Shown one piece after another: positions 15,406 through 23,572 of a DNA stretch of 64,000 nucleotides. Source of the DNA: Amycolatopsis tolypomycina (GTDB lineage Bacteria; Actinomycetota; Actinomycetes; Mycobacteriales; Pseudonocardiaceae); the NCBI RefSeq assembly GCF_900105945.1, contig NZ_FNSO01000004.1, positions 6,080,001 through 6,144,000 of the forward strand. Direction: 5' to 3'. The notes below the pieces were generated by a model. That model saw only the letters and a program-made list of their open reading frames with translations, did no database searches and was not told the origin of the DNA. Positions within the stretch are counted from its first letter, which is position 1; the number at the start of each line of letters is the position of its first letter. Made by a program: the position numbers and the translations under genes.

Positions 15406-17592
15406 ATGTCCCCTGTTCCCCGGCGCCACGCGGCCCTGCTGGCCGCGGCACTCGCCGCGGCCGGCACCACCGTGTTGCTCGGCGCTTCCCCGGCCGTCGC
15501 GGCCCCCTGCCCGACGACCGCGACCGGCGGCGCGAGCGTGCCCTTCCGGACCGTCGAAGCCGAGTGCTCGGCGACGAACGGCTCGGCCGTCGGCCCCGAC
15601 CTCACCCAGGCGAGCCTGGCCTCGGAAGCCTCCGGGCGGCAGGCGGTCCGGATCGGGACCGGCCAGTACGTCGAGTTCACGCTGCCCGCGGCGGCCAACG
15701 CGATCAACGTCCACTACAGCGTCCCGGACGGTACTTCGGGCCGGCTTACGGTGTCCGTCAACGGAACCAGGCTGGCGTTGCCGGTGACGTCCCGGTATTC
15801 CTATGTGGTCACTCCGTGGATCCCGGGCGCGAAGACCCACCACTTCTTCGACGACGCCCGGCTGCTGCTCGGCCAGAACCTCGCCGCCGGTGCGAAGGTG
15901 CGCGTGCAGGCCGACTCCGGTGACGTCGGCCAGGCCACCATCGACCTCGCCGACTTCGAGCAGGTCGGCGGCGCGGGCACGAAACCGGCGGCCGCGCTGT
16001 CGGTCACCGACTACGGCGCCACGGCGAACGACGCCTCCGACGACTCGCCGGCGTTCCGCACCGCGTTGGCGGCCGCGCGCTCGCAGGGCCGCGAGCTGTG
16101 GGTGCCGCAAGGACGGTTCGAGATCGGGTCGGCACTGCAGATCGACCAGACCACCGTCCGCGGCGCGGGTCAGTGGTACACCGTCCTGCACGGCAACAAC
16201 ATCTTCAACAACGGCAGCGCGTCCGGGAACATCAGGCTGTACGACTTCGCGGTGTTCGGCGACGTGACCGAACGCAACGACGGCAGCCCGGACAACGCGT
16301 TCCACGGCGTCCTCGGCACCGGCTCGGTCGTGTCCGGCCTGTGGATCCAGAACACGAAGTGCGGGCTGTGGCTGATGAACGGCGCGTCGTCGAACGTCAC
16401 CATCGAGAACAACCGCATCCTCGACACCCAGGCCGACGGCGTGAACTTCGACGGCGCGGTCACGAACTCGACGTTGCGCAACAACTACCTGCGCAACAAC
16501 GGCGACGACGGCCTCGCGCTGTGGTCCAACGGCCAGGCCGACTCCGGCAACACCCTGGTGAACAACACGGTCGTGCAGCCCAACCTGGCCAACGGCATCG
16601 CGCTGTACGGCGGTTCGAACAACACGGTGACCGGCAACCTCGTCCAGGACACCAACGCCCTCGGCGGCGGCTACCTGGTGGCGAACCGGTTCAACTCGGT
16701 GCCCCTGTCCGGCACGGTGACGCTGTCGGACAACACCGCGCTGCGCGCCGGAGCGCTCGACCCGAACTGGCAGTTCGGCGTCGGCGCGCTGTGGTTCGAC
16801 GCCCGTGACCAGGCCATCACCGGCGTGACGATCCGGGTCACCGGGTTCACCGCGATCCAGAGCCCGTACGCGGCCGTCCAGTTCATCGACGGCAACGGCG
16901 CCGGCAAGCCGATCCAGGGCATCACGCTCGACGGCGTCTCGGTGCAGGGCGCCGGAACGTTCGTGGCGCAGGCCCAGACGCAGGGGTCGGTGGCCGTCAG
17001 CAACCTGACGGCGTCCGGCGTCGGCGTGACCGGGACGTACAACTGCCCGTACCCGACGTCGATCCCGCGGATGACGTTCACCGGCTCGGGCAACAGCGGC
17101 TGGACCGGCACCTGGGGCGACTGTTCGACCTGGCCCGCGCCGAACTCGGGCCCGACGCAGCCACCGCTGCCGGGCACCAACCTCGCGCGTGGCAAGGCGA
17201 TCAGCGCGTCCGGGTCCCAGGGCGGGTTCCCGCCGTCGAACGCGGTGGACGGCGACGCGAACACCTACTGGGAAAGCGCGAACAACGCGTTCCCGCAGAC
17301 GCTGACGGTGGATCTGGGCACGGCGTCGTCGATCAACAAGGTGACGCTGAAGCTGCCGCCGTCCTCGGCGTGGGGTGCGCGCACGCAGACGGTGACGATC
17401 TCCGGCAGCACCGACGGCAGCTCGTACACGACGCTGGTGGGGGCGCGTGGTTACGCGTTCGACCCGGCGACCGGCAACACGGCGTCGGCGTCCTTCGCGA
17501 CGACGTCGCAGCGGTTTGTGCGGCTGACGTTCACCGGCAACACCGGCTGGCCCGCCGGCCAGGTGGCCGAGTTCGAGGTGGCAGCGGCCTAG
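15406..17592 (+). CDS. Secreted GH87 alpha-1,3-glucanase (mycodextranase-type) with discoidin domain
   Basis: Extracellular glucanase, 728 residues, acting on alpha-1,3-glucan of fungal walls or biofilms. A signal peptide ends at about ASPAVAA (residue 29). A beta-sandwich (EAE...GRQAVRIGTGQYVEFT) covers 40-190, the right-handed beta-helix about 200-590, and a C-terminal F5/8-type discoidin domain (NLARGKAISASG...) about 605-728. The GH87 catalytic aspartates appear as Asp344 (QADGVNFD) and Asp367-Asp368 (GDDGLALW). The 23- and 24-residue spacings equal those known for the Bacillus enzyme. RBS GAGAAAGG precedes ATG 15406. A hairpin follows. Confidence 0.88.
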   Translation: MSPVPRRHAALLAAALAAAGTTVLLGASPAVAAPCPTTATGGASVPFRTVEAECSATNGSAVGPDLTQASLASEASGRQAVRIGTGQYVEFTLPAAANAINVHYSVPDGTSGRLTVSVNGTRLALPVTSRYSYVVTPWIPGAKTHHFFDDARLLLGQNLAAGAKVRVQADSGDVGQATIDLADFEQVGGAGTKPAAALSVTDYGATANDASDDSPAFRTALAAARSQGRELWVPQGRFEIGSALQIDQTTVRGAGQWYTVLHGNNIFNNGSASGNIRLYDFAVFGDVTERNDGSPDNAFHGVLGTGSVVSGLWIQNTKCGLWLMNGASSNVTIENNRILDTQADGVNFDGAVTNSTLRNNYLRNNGDDGLALWSNGQADSGNTLVNNTVVQPNLANGIALYGGSNNTVTGNLVQDTNALGGGYLVANRFNSVPLSGTVTLSDNTALRAGALDPNWQFGVGALWFDARDQAITGVTIRVTGFTAIQSPYAAVQFIDGNGAGKPIQGITLDGVSVQGAGTFVAQAQTQGSVAVSNLTASGVGVTGTYNCPYPTSIPRMTFTGSGNSGWTGTWGDCSTWPAPNSGPTQPPLPGTNLARGKAISASGSQGGFPPSNAVDGDANTYWESANNAFPQTLTVDLGTASSINKVTLKLPPSSAWGARTQTVTISGSTDGSSYTTLVGARGYAFDPATGNTASASFATTSQRFVRLTFTGNTGWPAGQVAEFEVAAA

Positions 17593-17602
17593 TGTGACGA
17601 AA

Positions 17603-17652
17603 GCGCACGGCGGCTCGACGGTTCCGCACGGAACCGCCGGGCCGCCGTGCGC
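17603..17652. terminator. Nested hairpin after GH87 gene
   Basis: Outer 12-bp arms (GCGCACGGCGGC / GCCGCCGTGCGC) enclose an inner CGGTTCCG / CGGAACCG pair. It separates the GH87 gene from the two-component pair. Confidence 0.65.
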
Positions 17653-17692
17653 TCGGTTAGCATCGCCCGGGAGATCATCCGGGGGAGGACCA

Positions 17693-18367
17693 GTGCCGCG
17701 TCTGCTGCTCGTCGAGGACGACGAAGCGCTGGCCGAAGCGCTTTCGCTGGCGTTGCGGGCCTTGGGGCACGACGTCGTCCACGCCCCGACCGGCGAGCAC
17801 GCGCTGACTTCGCTGGGCGACGCCGAGTTCGTCCTCCTCGACGTCATGCTGCCCGGCATCGACGGCTTCGAGGTGTGCCGCCGCATCCGGGCCCGCAGCA
17901 GGCTGCCGATCGTGCTGCTGACCGCGCGCGGCGACCCGATCGACGTCGTCGCCGGGCTGGAGTGCGGCGCCGACGACTACGTGGTCAAGCCGGCGGAACC
18001 CCGGGTGCTCGACGCGCGGATCAAGGCGATCGGCCGCCGCGCGCAGCCGGCCGTGCCGGAAGCCGGCCTGCTGCGCGTGGGCGAGCTGGAGATCGACGCG
18101 GCCGCGATGAGCGTCACCCGCGGCGGCGAGGAACTCGCCCTGACGGCCACGGAGATCCGGCTGCTCGTCGAGTTCGCCGAGCACCCGAACCAGGTGCTGA
18201 GCCGCCAGGTGCTGTTGAAGCGGGTCTGGGACTACGGCTACGTCGGCGATTCACGGATCGTCGACGCGGCGGTCGCCCGGCTGCGGGCGAAGGTCGAGGA
18301 CGACCCGGCGAACCCGGCACTGCTGCGGACGGTCCGCGGCCTGGGTTATCGCCTGGTGACGAAGTGA
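17693..18367 (+). CDS. OmpR-family response regulator
   Basis: DNA-binding response regulator of 224 residues. The receiver domain (1-115) has the acidic pair Glu8/Asp9, phospho-acceptor Asp50 (VLLDVMLPG), Thr77 and Lys99. A winged-helix domain follows (130-222), ending in the typical RTVRGLGYRL. GTG 17693 has the strong GGGGGAGGA upstream. The stop overlaps the kinase start (GTGA), so the two genes form one transcriptional unit. Layout resembles CseB-type envelope-stress regulators, but targets cannot be read from the sequence. Confidence 0.95.
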   Translation: MPRLLLVEDDEALAEALSLALRALGHDVVHAPTGEHALTSLGDAEFVLLDVMLPGIDGFEVCRRIRARSRLPIVLLTARGDPIDVVAGLECGADDYVVKPAEPRVLDARIKAIGRRAQPAVPEAGLLRVGELEIDAAAMSVTRGGEELALTATEIRLLVEFAEHPNQVLSRQVLLKRVWDYGYVGDSRIVDAAVARLRAKVEDDPANPALLRTVRGLGYRLVTK

Positions 18368-19806
18368 GACTCAGCCTGCGGACCCGGATCGTGGCGGCGA
18401 TCGTCGGCGTGACCACGACGGCGACGGCGGTCATGGCCTTCTTCGCCTACCGGGTGCAGTCCGAGGACGTGGTGCAGGCGTTCACCATCGCCGCCCACTC
18501 CCGGATGACCACTGACGGCGTGGAGCTGCAGAAGAAGATCGACCTGGCCCGGCCCGAGGAACGGACCCGCGTCATCTTGGACGACCTGGAGTTCACTCCC
18601 GCCGGCTGGCTCCTCGTGGCCAAATCACCCGGCAAGCCGTTCGTCACGATCGCCCGAGCCTCCCTGGTGCTCGCCGGGTCCCGGATCGGCTACCTGGGGC
18701 CACCGACGATGGTCATCACCGAGACCCCGGAGAAGTTGCTGAAGCCGGTCGAAAGGGAAGTGCTTTCGGCCCCGTTCGGTCAGATCACCCAAAACACCGC
18801 CGTCACCACGGATCCGGACACCGGGCGTCCGGTGCTGGTCGTGAGCCGCAACTTCCTCAACACCGACTACTTCGTGGTCAAGTTCTACGACCTCGGCGTG
18901 CTCGAAACCGACCTCGGCGCGCTGCGCCGCAACCTGGGGCTGATCGCGCTCGGGGTGAGCGTGTTCGGGGTCGGCGTCGCGTTCCTGGTCGGCCGCCGGA
19001 TCGGCCGTCCGATCAAGGCATTGGCCACCGCCGCCGACGAGCTCGGTTCCGGTGCGCTCGGCACCCGGGTCCCGGTCAAGGGCCGGGACGAGGTCGCCGC
19101 ACTGGCCGCCTCCTTCAACACCATGGCCGCCCGGCTCGGCGAGTCCATCGACGAGCTGCACGCCAAGGACCGGCAGCAGCGGCGGTTCGTCGCCGACGTC
19201 GCTCACGACCTGCGGACGCCGCTCGCCTCGATGATCGCCACCGTCGACAGCCTCGACCACGCCGAGCCCGCCACCCGCACCCGCGCCACCGAAATCCTCG
19301 GCACCCAGGCGCGGCGGCTCGCCAAGCTCGTCGAAGACCTCCTCGAGATCGCCCGGTTCGACGCCGGGAAGGCCGATCTGCGGGTGGCGCCCGTCGACCT
19401 CGCCGACCTGGTCGCCGACGCCGCCGCGGTCACCGGCGTCGAGGCCGCCGTCACGGCGAGCGGGGACGTCACGGTCGTCGCCGATCCGCGGCGGGTGCAC
19501 ACCGTGGTGGCCAACCTGCTGAGCAACGCCGCCCGGCACGGCGCCGCGCCGATCTCGGTCGCCCTCGACGGCACCGGGGACGACGTCGTCCTGCGCGTCG
19601 CCGACGCCGGTCCCGGGATCCCGGAGGACCTGCTGCCGATCCTGTTCGACCGCTTCGCCCGCGGCGACCACGCGCGTCAGGCGACCGAGGGCAGCGGGCT
19701 CGGGCTCGCCATCGCCCGGGAGAACGTGCTGGCGCACGGCGGCTCGCTGACCGCGCACAACGACGGCGGTGCCGTGTTCACCGTGCGGCTGCCCAGGAAC
19801 GCCTGA
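18364..19806 (+). CDS. Sensor histidine kinase
   Basis: Membrane kinase of 480 residues paired with the regulator just upstream. Transmembrane segment one is at about 10-28 and two at 190-210, with an extracytoplasmic sensor of about 160 residues between. HAMP covers 208-262. The phospho-accepting His281 is in VADVAHDLRTPL, and HATPase motifs (N-box NLLSNAARHG, ADAGPGIP, GSGLGLAI) follow. GTG 18364 overlaps the previous stop. The final 130 nt are overlapped antisense by the membrane-protein gene. Confidence 0.95.
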   Translation: MRLSLRTRIVAAIVGVTTTATAVMAFFAYRVQSEDVVQAFTIAAHSRMTTDGVELQKKIDLARPEERTRVILDDLEFTPAGWLLVAKSPGKPFVTIARASLVLAGSRIGYLGPPTMVITETPEKLLKPVEREVLSAPFGQITQNTAVTTDPDTGRPVLVVSRNFLNTDYFVVKFYDLGVLETDLGALRRNLGLIALGVSVFGVGVAFLVGRRIGRPIKALATAADELGSGALGTRVPVKGRDEVAALAASFNTMAARLGESIDELHAKDRQQRRFVADVAHDLRTPLASMIATVDSLDHAEPATRTRATEILGTQARRLAKLVEDLLEIARFDAGKADLRVAPVDLADLVADAAAVTGVEAAVTASGDVTVVADPRRVHTVVANLLSNAARHGAAPISVALDGTGDDVVLRVADAGPGIPEDLLPILFDRFARGDHARQATEGSGLGLAIARENVLAHGGSLTAHNDGGAVFTVRLPRNA

Positions 19807-20855
19807 CCCCCGGGTAGCTCGCGCGGGTGCTGCGCGTCGAAGTACGGCAGCGGCAGGGAGGCGAGCAGCGCCGCGGCGGCGAGCAGTGGGAGCGGGCGAA
19901 AGTCCCGTGCCGGGCTCAGCCACAGCACCACGGCGAAGTTGACGACGAGCAGGAAACCCCAGCGCGCCCAGTCCCAGCCGGCGAAGGCCAGCAGCGCGGG
20001 TGCCGCAACCGCCGCCACGGCGAGCGCGTCGAGGCGTTGCAGGAGGGCGCCGGCGACGACCACGGCGAAGATCGGGGCCATGCGGAGCAGGACCTCGGTG
20101 ATCGAGTACAGCTGCCAGCTCTGGCTCTGGGTGCGTTCGAACAGGGCCAGCGCGTCGGCTCGCGGGGTGAAATCCGCGGTGGCCAGCGCAGTTTCGAGCC
20201 GTGCGACCGCGCCCGCGCTCGCTGCCGGGAGCCCCAGGACGGCGAGTTCCGCCACGACCGGCGGCACGAGCAGCACCGCCGCGCCGCGCACCGGGAATCG
20301 CCGCAGCAGGACGAGGGCGAAGACGGGAAGCACGGTGAGTGCCGCGATCTCGTGCGTGCACACCGCGGCCGTCAGCAGCACGGACGCCACCGCCGGCCGG
20401 CGCGGCAGCTGCCACAGCGCGGCGAACAGCAGCAGGTACAGCACCTGGTCGAAGTAGCCGGCCTCGTGGAAGAGGAACCCGCCGGACGGCAGCAGCAGCC
20501 AGCCGACGACCAGCAGCCGGTGCCACGGGGAAGGGGCGCGGAAGAAGGCCGCCGTCAGCACCGCCAGCACGGCGGCGAGGACGGCGAACGCCGCGGCCGC
20601 GAAGACCCAGTACGCGTAACCCGTCGCGAGGGCGAGCGGGTGGAGCAGGGTGCCGACGAGGAACCGGCGGTGGAACCCGTCGGTCACCGAGACGGCTTCG
20701 AGCGTCACGGCCCAGTCGCCCGGCATGCGAAAGCCCCGGTAAGCGGCGAGGAGCAGGGCCAGGACGAAGAGCGCGGTCAGGCCACGGGACGTCGTCGTGC
20801 GGGCGAGAGTGGTGGTCACGATGGCCAAGCTAGGAACGGGATGTGCGCCCGCCAT
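19677..20855 (-). CDS. Polytopic membrane protein of unknown function
   Basis: About 392 residues with around ten hydrophobic segments (for example LTALFVLALLLAAY, WVFAAAAFAVLAAVLAVL, GAAVLLVPPVVAELAVLG). No catalytic motif is recognised, though the GDWAVTLEAV and FLFHEAGYFDQVLYLLL blocks look like conserved loops. It could be a polymer-synthesis or glycosyltransferase-like membrane protein. The start is uncertain: ATG 20855 gives the full frame, GTG 20819 lies just before the first membrane segment, and neither has a strong RBS. The last 40 or so residues are not hydrophobic and are encoded antisense to the kinase 3' end. They may reflect loss of an original stop codon. Confidence 0.7.
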   Translation of the reverse strand: MAGAHPVPSLAIVTTTLARTTTSRGLTALFVLALLLAAYRGFRMPGDWAVTLEAVSVTDGFHRRFLVGTLLHPLALATGYAYWVFAAAAFAVLAAVLAVLTAAFFRAPSPWHRLLVVGWLLLPSGGFLFHEAGYFDQVLYLLLFAALWQLPRRPAVASVLLTAAVCTHEIAALTVLPVFALVLLRRFPVRGAAVLLVPPVVAELAVLGLPAASAGAVARLETALATADFTPRADALALFERTQSQSWQLYSITEVLLRMAPIFAVVVAGALLQRLDALAVAAVAAPALLAFAGWDWARWGFLLVVNFAVVLWLSPARDFRPLPLLAAAALLASLPLPYFDAQHPRELPGGQAFLGSRTVNTAPPSLCAVSEPPCASTFSRAMASPSPLPSVA

Positions 20856-20927
20856 GACCGTTGATCACCGGTTCGGCACGATCGCGCACGTCGTACTTTT
20901 GCGCTCGGTTGCTGTAAAGTTTCGGAC

Positions 20928-21935
20928 ATGACGCGTCGTCTTGCCGAAGTCGCCCGCCAGGTCGGGGTCAGCGAAGCCACGGTCAGCCGGGTGCTCAACG
21001 GCCGGTCCGGGGTGTCCGCCAGCACCCGCGCCGCCGTGCTCACCGCGCTCGACGTGATGGGGTACGAGCGGCCCACCCAGCTGCGCGGCGAGCGGGCCCG
21101 CCTGGTCGGGCTGGTGCTGCCGGAACTGCAGAACCCGATCTTCCCGGCGCTGGCCGAGATCATGGGCAACGCCCTCGCCCAGCAGGGGTTCACGCCGGTG
21201 CTCTGCACGCGGACGGCCGGCGGGGTCTCCGAAGCGGAGTACGTCGAGCTGCTCCTGCAGCAGCAGGTCTCGGGCGTGGTCTTCGCCGGCGGGCTGTACG
21301 CGCAGGCGGACGCGGTCCACTCGCACTACCACCACCTCGTCGAACGCCGGCTGCCGACGGTGCTGATCAACGCCGCGGTCGACCACCTCGGGCTGCCCCA
21401 GGTTTCGTGCGACGACGCGGTGGCCGTCGAGCAGGTCGTCGGCCACCTGAGCTCGCTCGGGCACGAGAAGATCGGCCTGGTGCTGGGCCCGTCGGACCAC
21501 GTGCCGTCGCGCCGCAAGCTCGAGGCGTTCCAGGCGTACGCGGCGAAGCTGGGCCTGCCGGTGCTGGACGAGCTGGTCGAGCACGGGATGTTCTCGATCG
21601 AAGGCGGCCACGCGGCGGCGGCGCGCCTGTACCCGCGGGGTGCGACGGCGGTGCTGTGCGCGAGTGACCTGCTGGCCCTCGGCGCGATCCGCGCGGCCCG
21701 GCGGCAGGGCCTCTCGGTGCCGTCGGACATCTCGGTGGTCGGCTACGACGACTCGGCCCTGATGAACTGCACCGACCCGCCCCTGACGACCACCCGCCAG
21801 CCGATCGAGGCCATGGGCCGCGCGGTGGTGGAACTGCTGGTCAAGCGCATCAACGGCGGCGAAGTGGCGGCCGAGGAGCTGCTCTTCGCGCCGGAGCTGG
21901 TGGTCCGCGGCTCCACGGCCCGCCGCACCGCCTGA
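20928..21935 (+). CDS. LacI-family regulator of the alpha-glucoside uptake genes
   Basis: Repressor of 335 residues. The helix-turn-helix and hinge (LAEVARQVGVSEATVSRVLN, then a YERP hinge) occupy 4-55, followed by a periplasmic-binding-protein-like sugar domain to the end (VGLVLPELQNPIFPALAE, CASDLLALGAIRAA, SVVGYDDSAL). It lies directly upstream of, and in the same direction as, an alpha-glucoside binding protein, two permeases and an alpha-glucosidase. It is therefore probably their repressor, released by a maltose-like or trehalose-like sugar. A large inverted repeat and the operon promoter separate them. Confidence 0.9.
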   Translation: MTRRLAEVARQVGVSEATVSRVLNGRSGVSASTRAAVLTALDVMGYERPTQLRGERARLVGLVLPELQNPIFPALAEIMGNALAQQGFTPVLCTRTAGGVSEAEYVELLLQQQVSGVVFAGGLYAQADAVHSHYHHLVERRLPTVLINAAVDHLGLPQVSCDDAVAVEQVVGHLSSLGHEKIGLVLGPSDHVPSRRKLEAFQAYAAKLGLPVLDELVEHGMFSIEGGHAAAARLYPRGATAVLCASDLLALGAIRAARRQGLSVPSDISVVGYDDSALMNCTDPPLTTTRQPIEAMGRAVVELLVKRINGGEVAAEELLFAPELVVRGSTARRTA

Positions 21936-21979
21936 CACCCCGGCCACACCGCCAAGGCACCCCCGCCGCCCTCCCCCTT

Positions 21980-22064
21980 GCGCCCCAATGTGGCGTTGGG
22001 TGCATCCAACGCACCCAATGTGGCGTTCGGTGCATCCAACGCACCCAACGCCACATTGGGGCGC
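21980..22064. repeat. Inverted/direct repeat element, possible terminator
   Basis: Arms of 24 perfect base pairs (21980-22003 and 22041-22064) flank 37 nt. Inside, a 30-bp direct repeat starts with CCCAATGTGGCGTT at 21984 and again at 22014. It can end LacI transcription, but the structure is far more elaborate than a simple hairpin. It looks like a dispersed intergenic repeat family. Confidence 0.7.
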
Positions 22065-22121
22065 TTTGGCGCGTCCGACCGACCGCGGCCTGTTCGTAAC
22101 TTGCAGATTCTCGTCGTCTTA

Positions 22122-22151
22122 TTGCGGCCATCCCGTCTTCCACTTTAGAGT
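22122..22151 (+). promoter_or_regulatory. Promoter of alpha-glucoside ABC operon
   Basis: TTGCGG (22122-22127) and TAGAGT (22146-22151) with an 18-bp spacer, about 48 nt before the binding-protein start. TTGCAGATTCTCGT just upstream (22101) resembles TTGCGGATTCTCGT in the GH87 promoter. Confidence 0.45.
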
Positions 22152-22198
22152 GACCGCAATCACGTGACAGCCGTCGCGACCCCGAGAAGAGGCTTGAG

Positions 22199-23572
22199 AT
22201 GAGCAGTCCCTGGTCCCGATCCGTCTCCCGCCGCACGTTGTGCCTGCTCGCCGCCGGCAGCCTTGCCCTCACCGCAGCCGCCTGCGGGGACGGCGAAAGC
22301 ACGCCGGCCGGCGGCAAGGTCAAGATCACCGTCACCGGGCAGCCGCCGACCAGCCAGCCGTTCGAGCGCAGCGTGTTCGACGCCGACGTCCAGGAGTTCG
22401 AGGCGTCGCACCCGAACATCGACATCGACCCGCACGAAGGCTTCATGGACCCGAAGACGTTCTCCGCGAAGCTCGCCGGCGGGCAGCTCGAGGACGTCTA
22501 CTACGTCTACTTCACCGACCCGGCGCAGATCATCGCCCGCCACCAGGCCGCCGACATCACCGAAGCCGTGAAGAGCGTCCCGCACGTCAACGACCTCAAG
22601 CCGGAACTGCTCGACAACTTCCGCGACGCGAACGGCAAGCTCTACGGCCTGCCGACGATGAACTACACGATGGGCCTGCTCTACAGCCGCGCGTTGTTCC
22701 AGAAGGCCGGGCTCGACCCGGACAAGCCGCCGCAGACCTGGGACGAAGTCCGCGAAGCCGCGAAGAAGATCTCCGCGCTCGGCAACGGCGTCGTCGGGTA
22801 TGCCGACTACAGCAAGAACAACCAGGGCGGCTGGCACCTCACCGGCTGGCTCTACTCGATGGGCGGCGCCATCGCCCGCAAGGACGGCGACAAGTGGGTC
22901 GCCGACTTCAACAACGACAACGGCAAGAAAGCCCTCCAGTACCTGCACGACATGCGCTGGACCGACAACTCCATGGGCGCCAAGCAGCTCCTCGAGGCCC
23001 AGGACGTGCAACGCATGATGGGCGCCGGCCAGCTCGGCATGTACATGGCCGCCCCGGACAACGTCCCCGTGCTCGTCAAGCAGTTCAACGGCAAGTACGA
23101 GGACTACGGCATCGCCGGAATGCCCGGCGGCCAGGGCACCCTGCTCGGCGGCGAGGGCTACATGATCAACCCGAAGGCGTCGCCGGAGAAGGTCAAGGCC
23201 GGCCTCGAGTGGATCCAGTGGAAGTACCTCAACCCGGACCGCTTCGAGAAGCACATCCAGCAGTACGTCGCCGAGCTGCAGCCGGTCGGCCTGCCCGCCG
23301 AGCCGACCCCCGACGTCTGGACCGGCGCAGTGCGCGAGCAGCAGCTGGCCCTGAAGGCCAAGTACGCCAACGTCCCCGCGGCGAACTACAAGTCCTATGT
23401 GGACACCACGAGCCGGATCAAGGGCAGCATCGAGCCGCCGAACGCGCAGCAGATCTACGCCGCGCTCGACAGCGTCATGCAGGCCGTGCTCACCGACCAG
23501 AACGCCAACATCGACCAGCAGCTGTCCTCGGCCGCGTCGAAGGTCAACAGTGTCCTCGCCCAGGTCAAGTAG
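22199..23572 (+). CDS. Alpha-glucoside ABC transporter substrate-binding lipoprotein
   Basis: Family-1 sugar-binding lipoprotein, 457 residues. A signal peptide ends in lipobox LTAAAC with the lipidated Cys near residue 29. The mature part has the usual extracellular-solute-binding pattern (FEASHPNIDI, KLYGLPTMNYTMGLLYSRALFQKAGLD in sections, TWDEVREAAKKI). It delivers sugar to the two permeases encoded next. The substrate is inferred as maltose, trehalose or a similar alpha-glucoside because a GH13 alpha-glucosidase ends the operon. ATG 22199 follows GAAGAGG. Its 3' end overlaps the first permease by 23 nt. No ATPase gene lies in the operon, so a shared MsiK-type ATPase is likely. Confidence 0.93.
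   Translation: MSSPWSRSVSRRTLCLLAAGSLALTAAACGDGESTPAGGKVKITVTGQPPTSQPFERSVFDADVQEFEASHPNIDIDPHEGFMDPKTFSAKLAGGQLEDVYYVYFTDPAQIIARHQAADITEAVKSVPHVNDLKPELLDNFRDANGKLYGLPTMNYTMGLLYSRALFQKAGLDPDKPPQTWDEVREAAKKISALGNGVVGYADYSKNNQGGWHLTGWLYSMGGAIARKDGDKWVADFNNDNGKKALQYLHDMRWTDNSMGAKQLLEAQDVQRMMGAGQLGMYMAAPDNVPVLVKQFNGKYEDYGIAGMPGGQGTLLGGEGYMINPKASPEKVKAGLEWIQWKYLNPDRFEKHIQQYVAELQPVGLPAEPTPDVWTGAVREQQLALKAKYANVPAANYKSYVDTTSRIKGSIEPPNAQQIYAALDSVMQAVLTDQNANIDQQLSSAASKVNSVLAQVK

Noticed and set aside
15319..17886. Long minus-strand open frame opposite the GH87 gene.
   Set aside because: It is a high-GC shadow, with Arg/Gly/Val-rich composition and no motifs.
17693..19806. Assignment of the first two-component pair as CseBC.
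   Set aside because: Layout is similar but no sigE or cseA-like gene is next to it, so no name is given.
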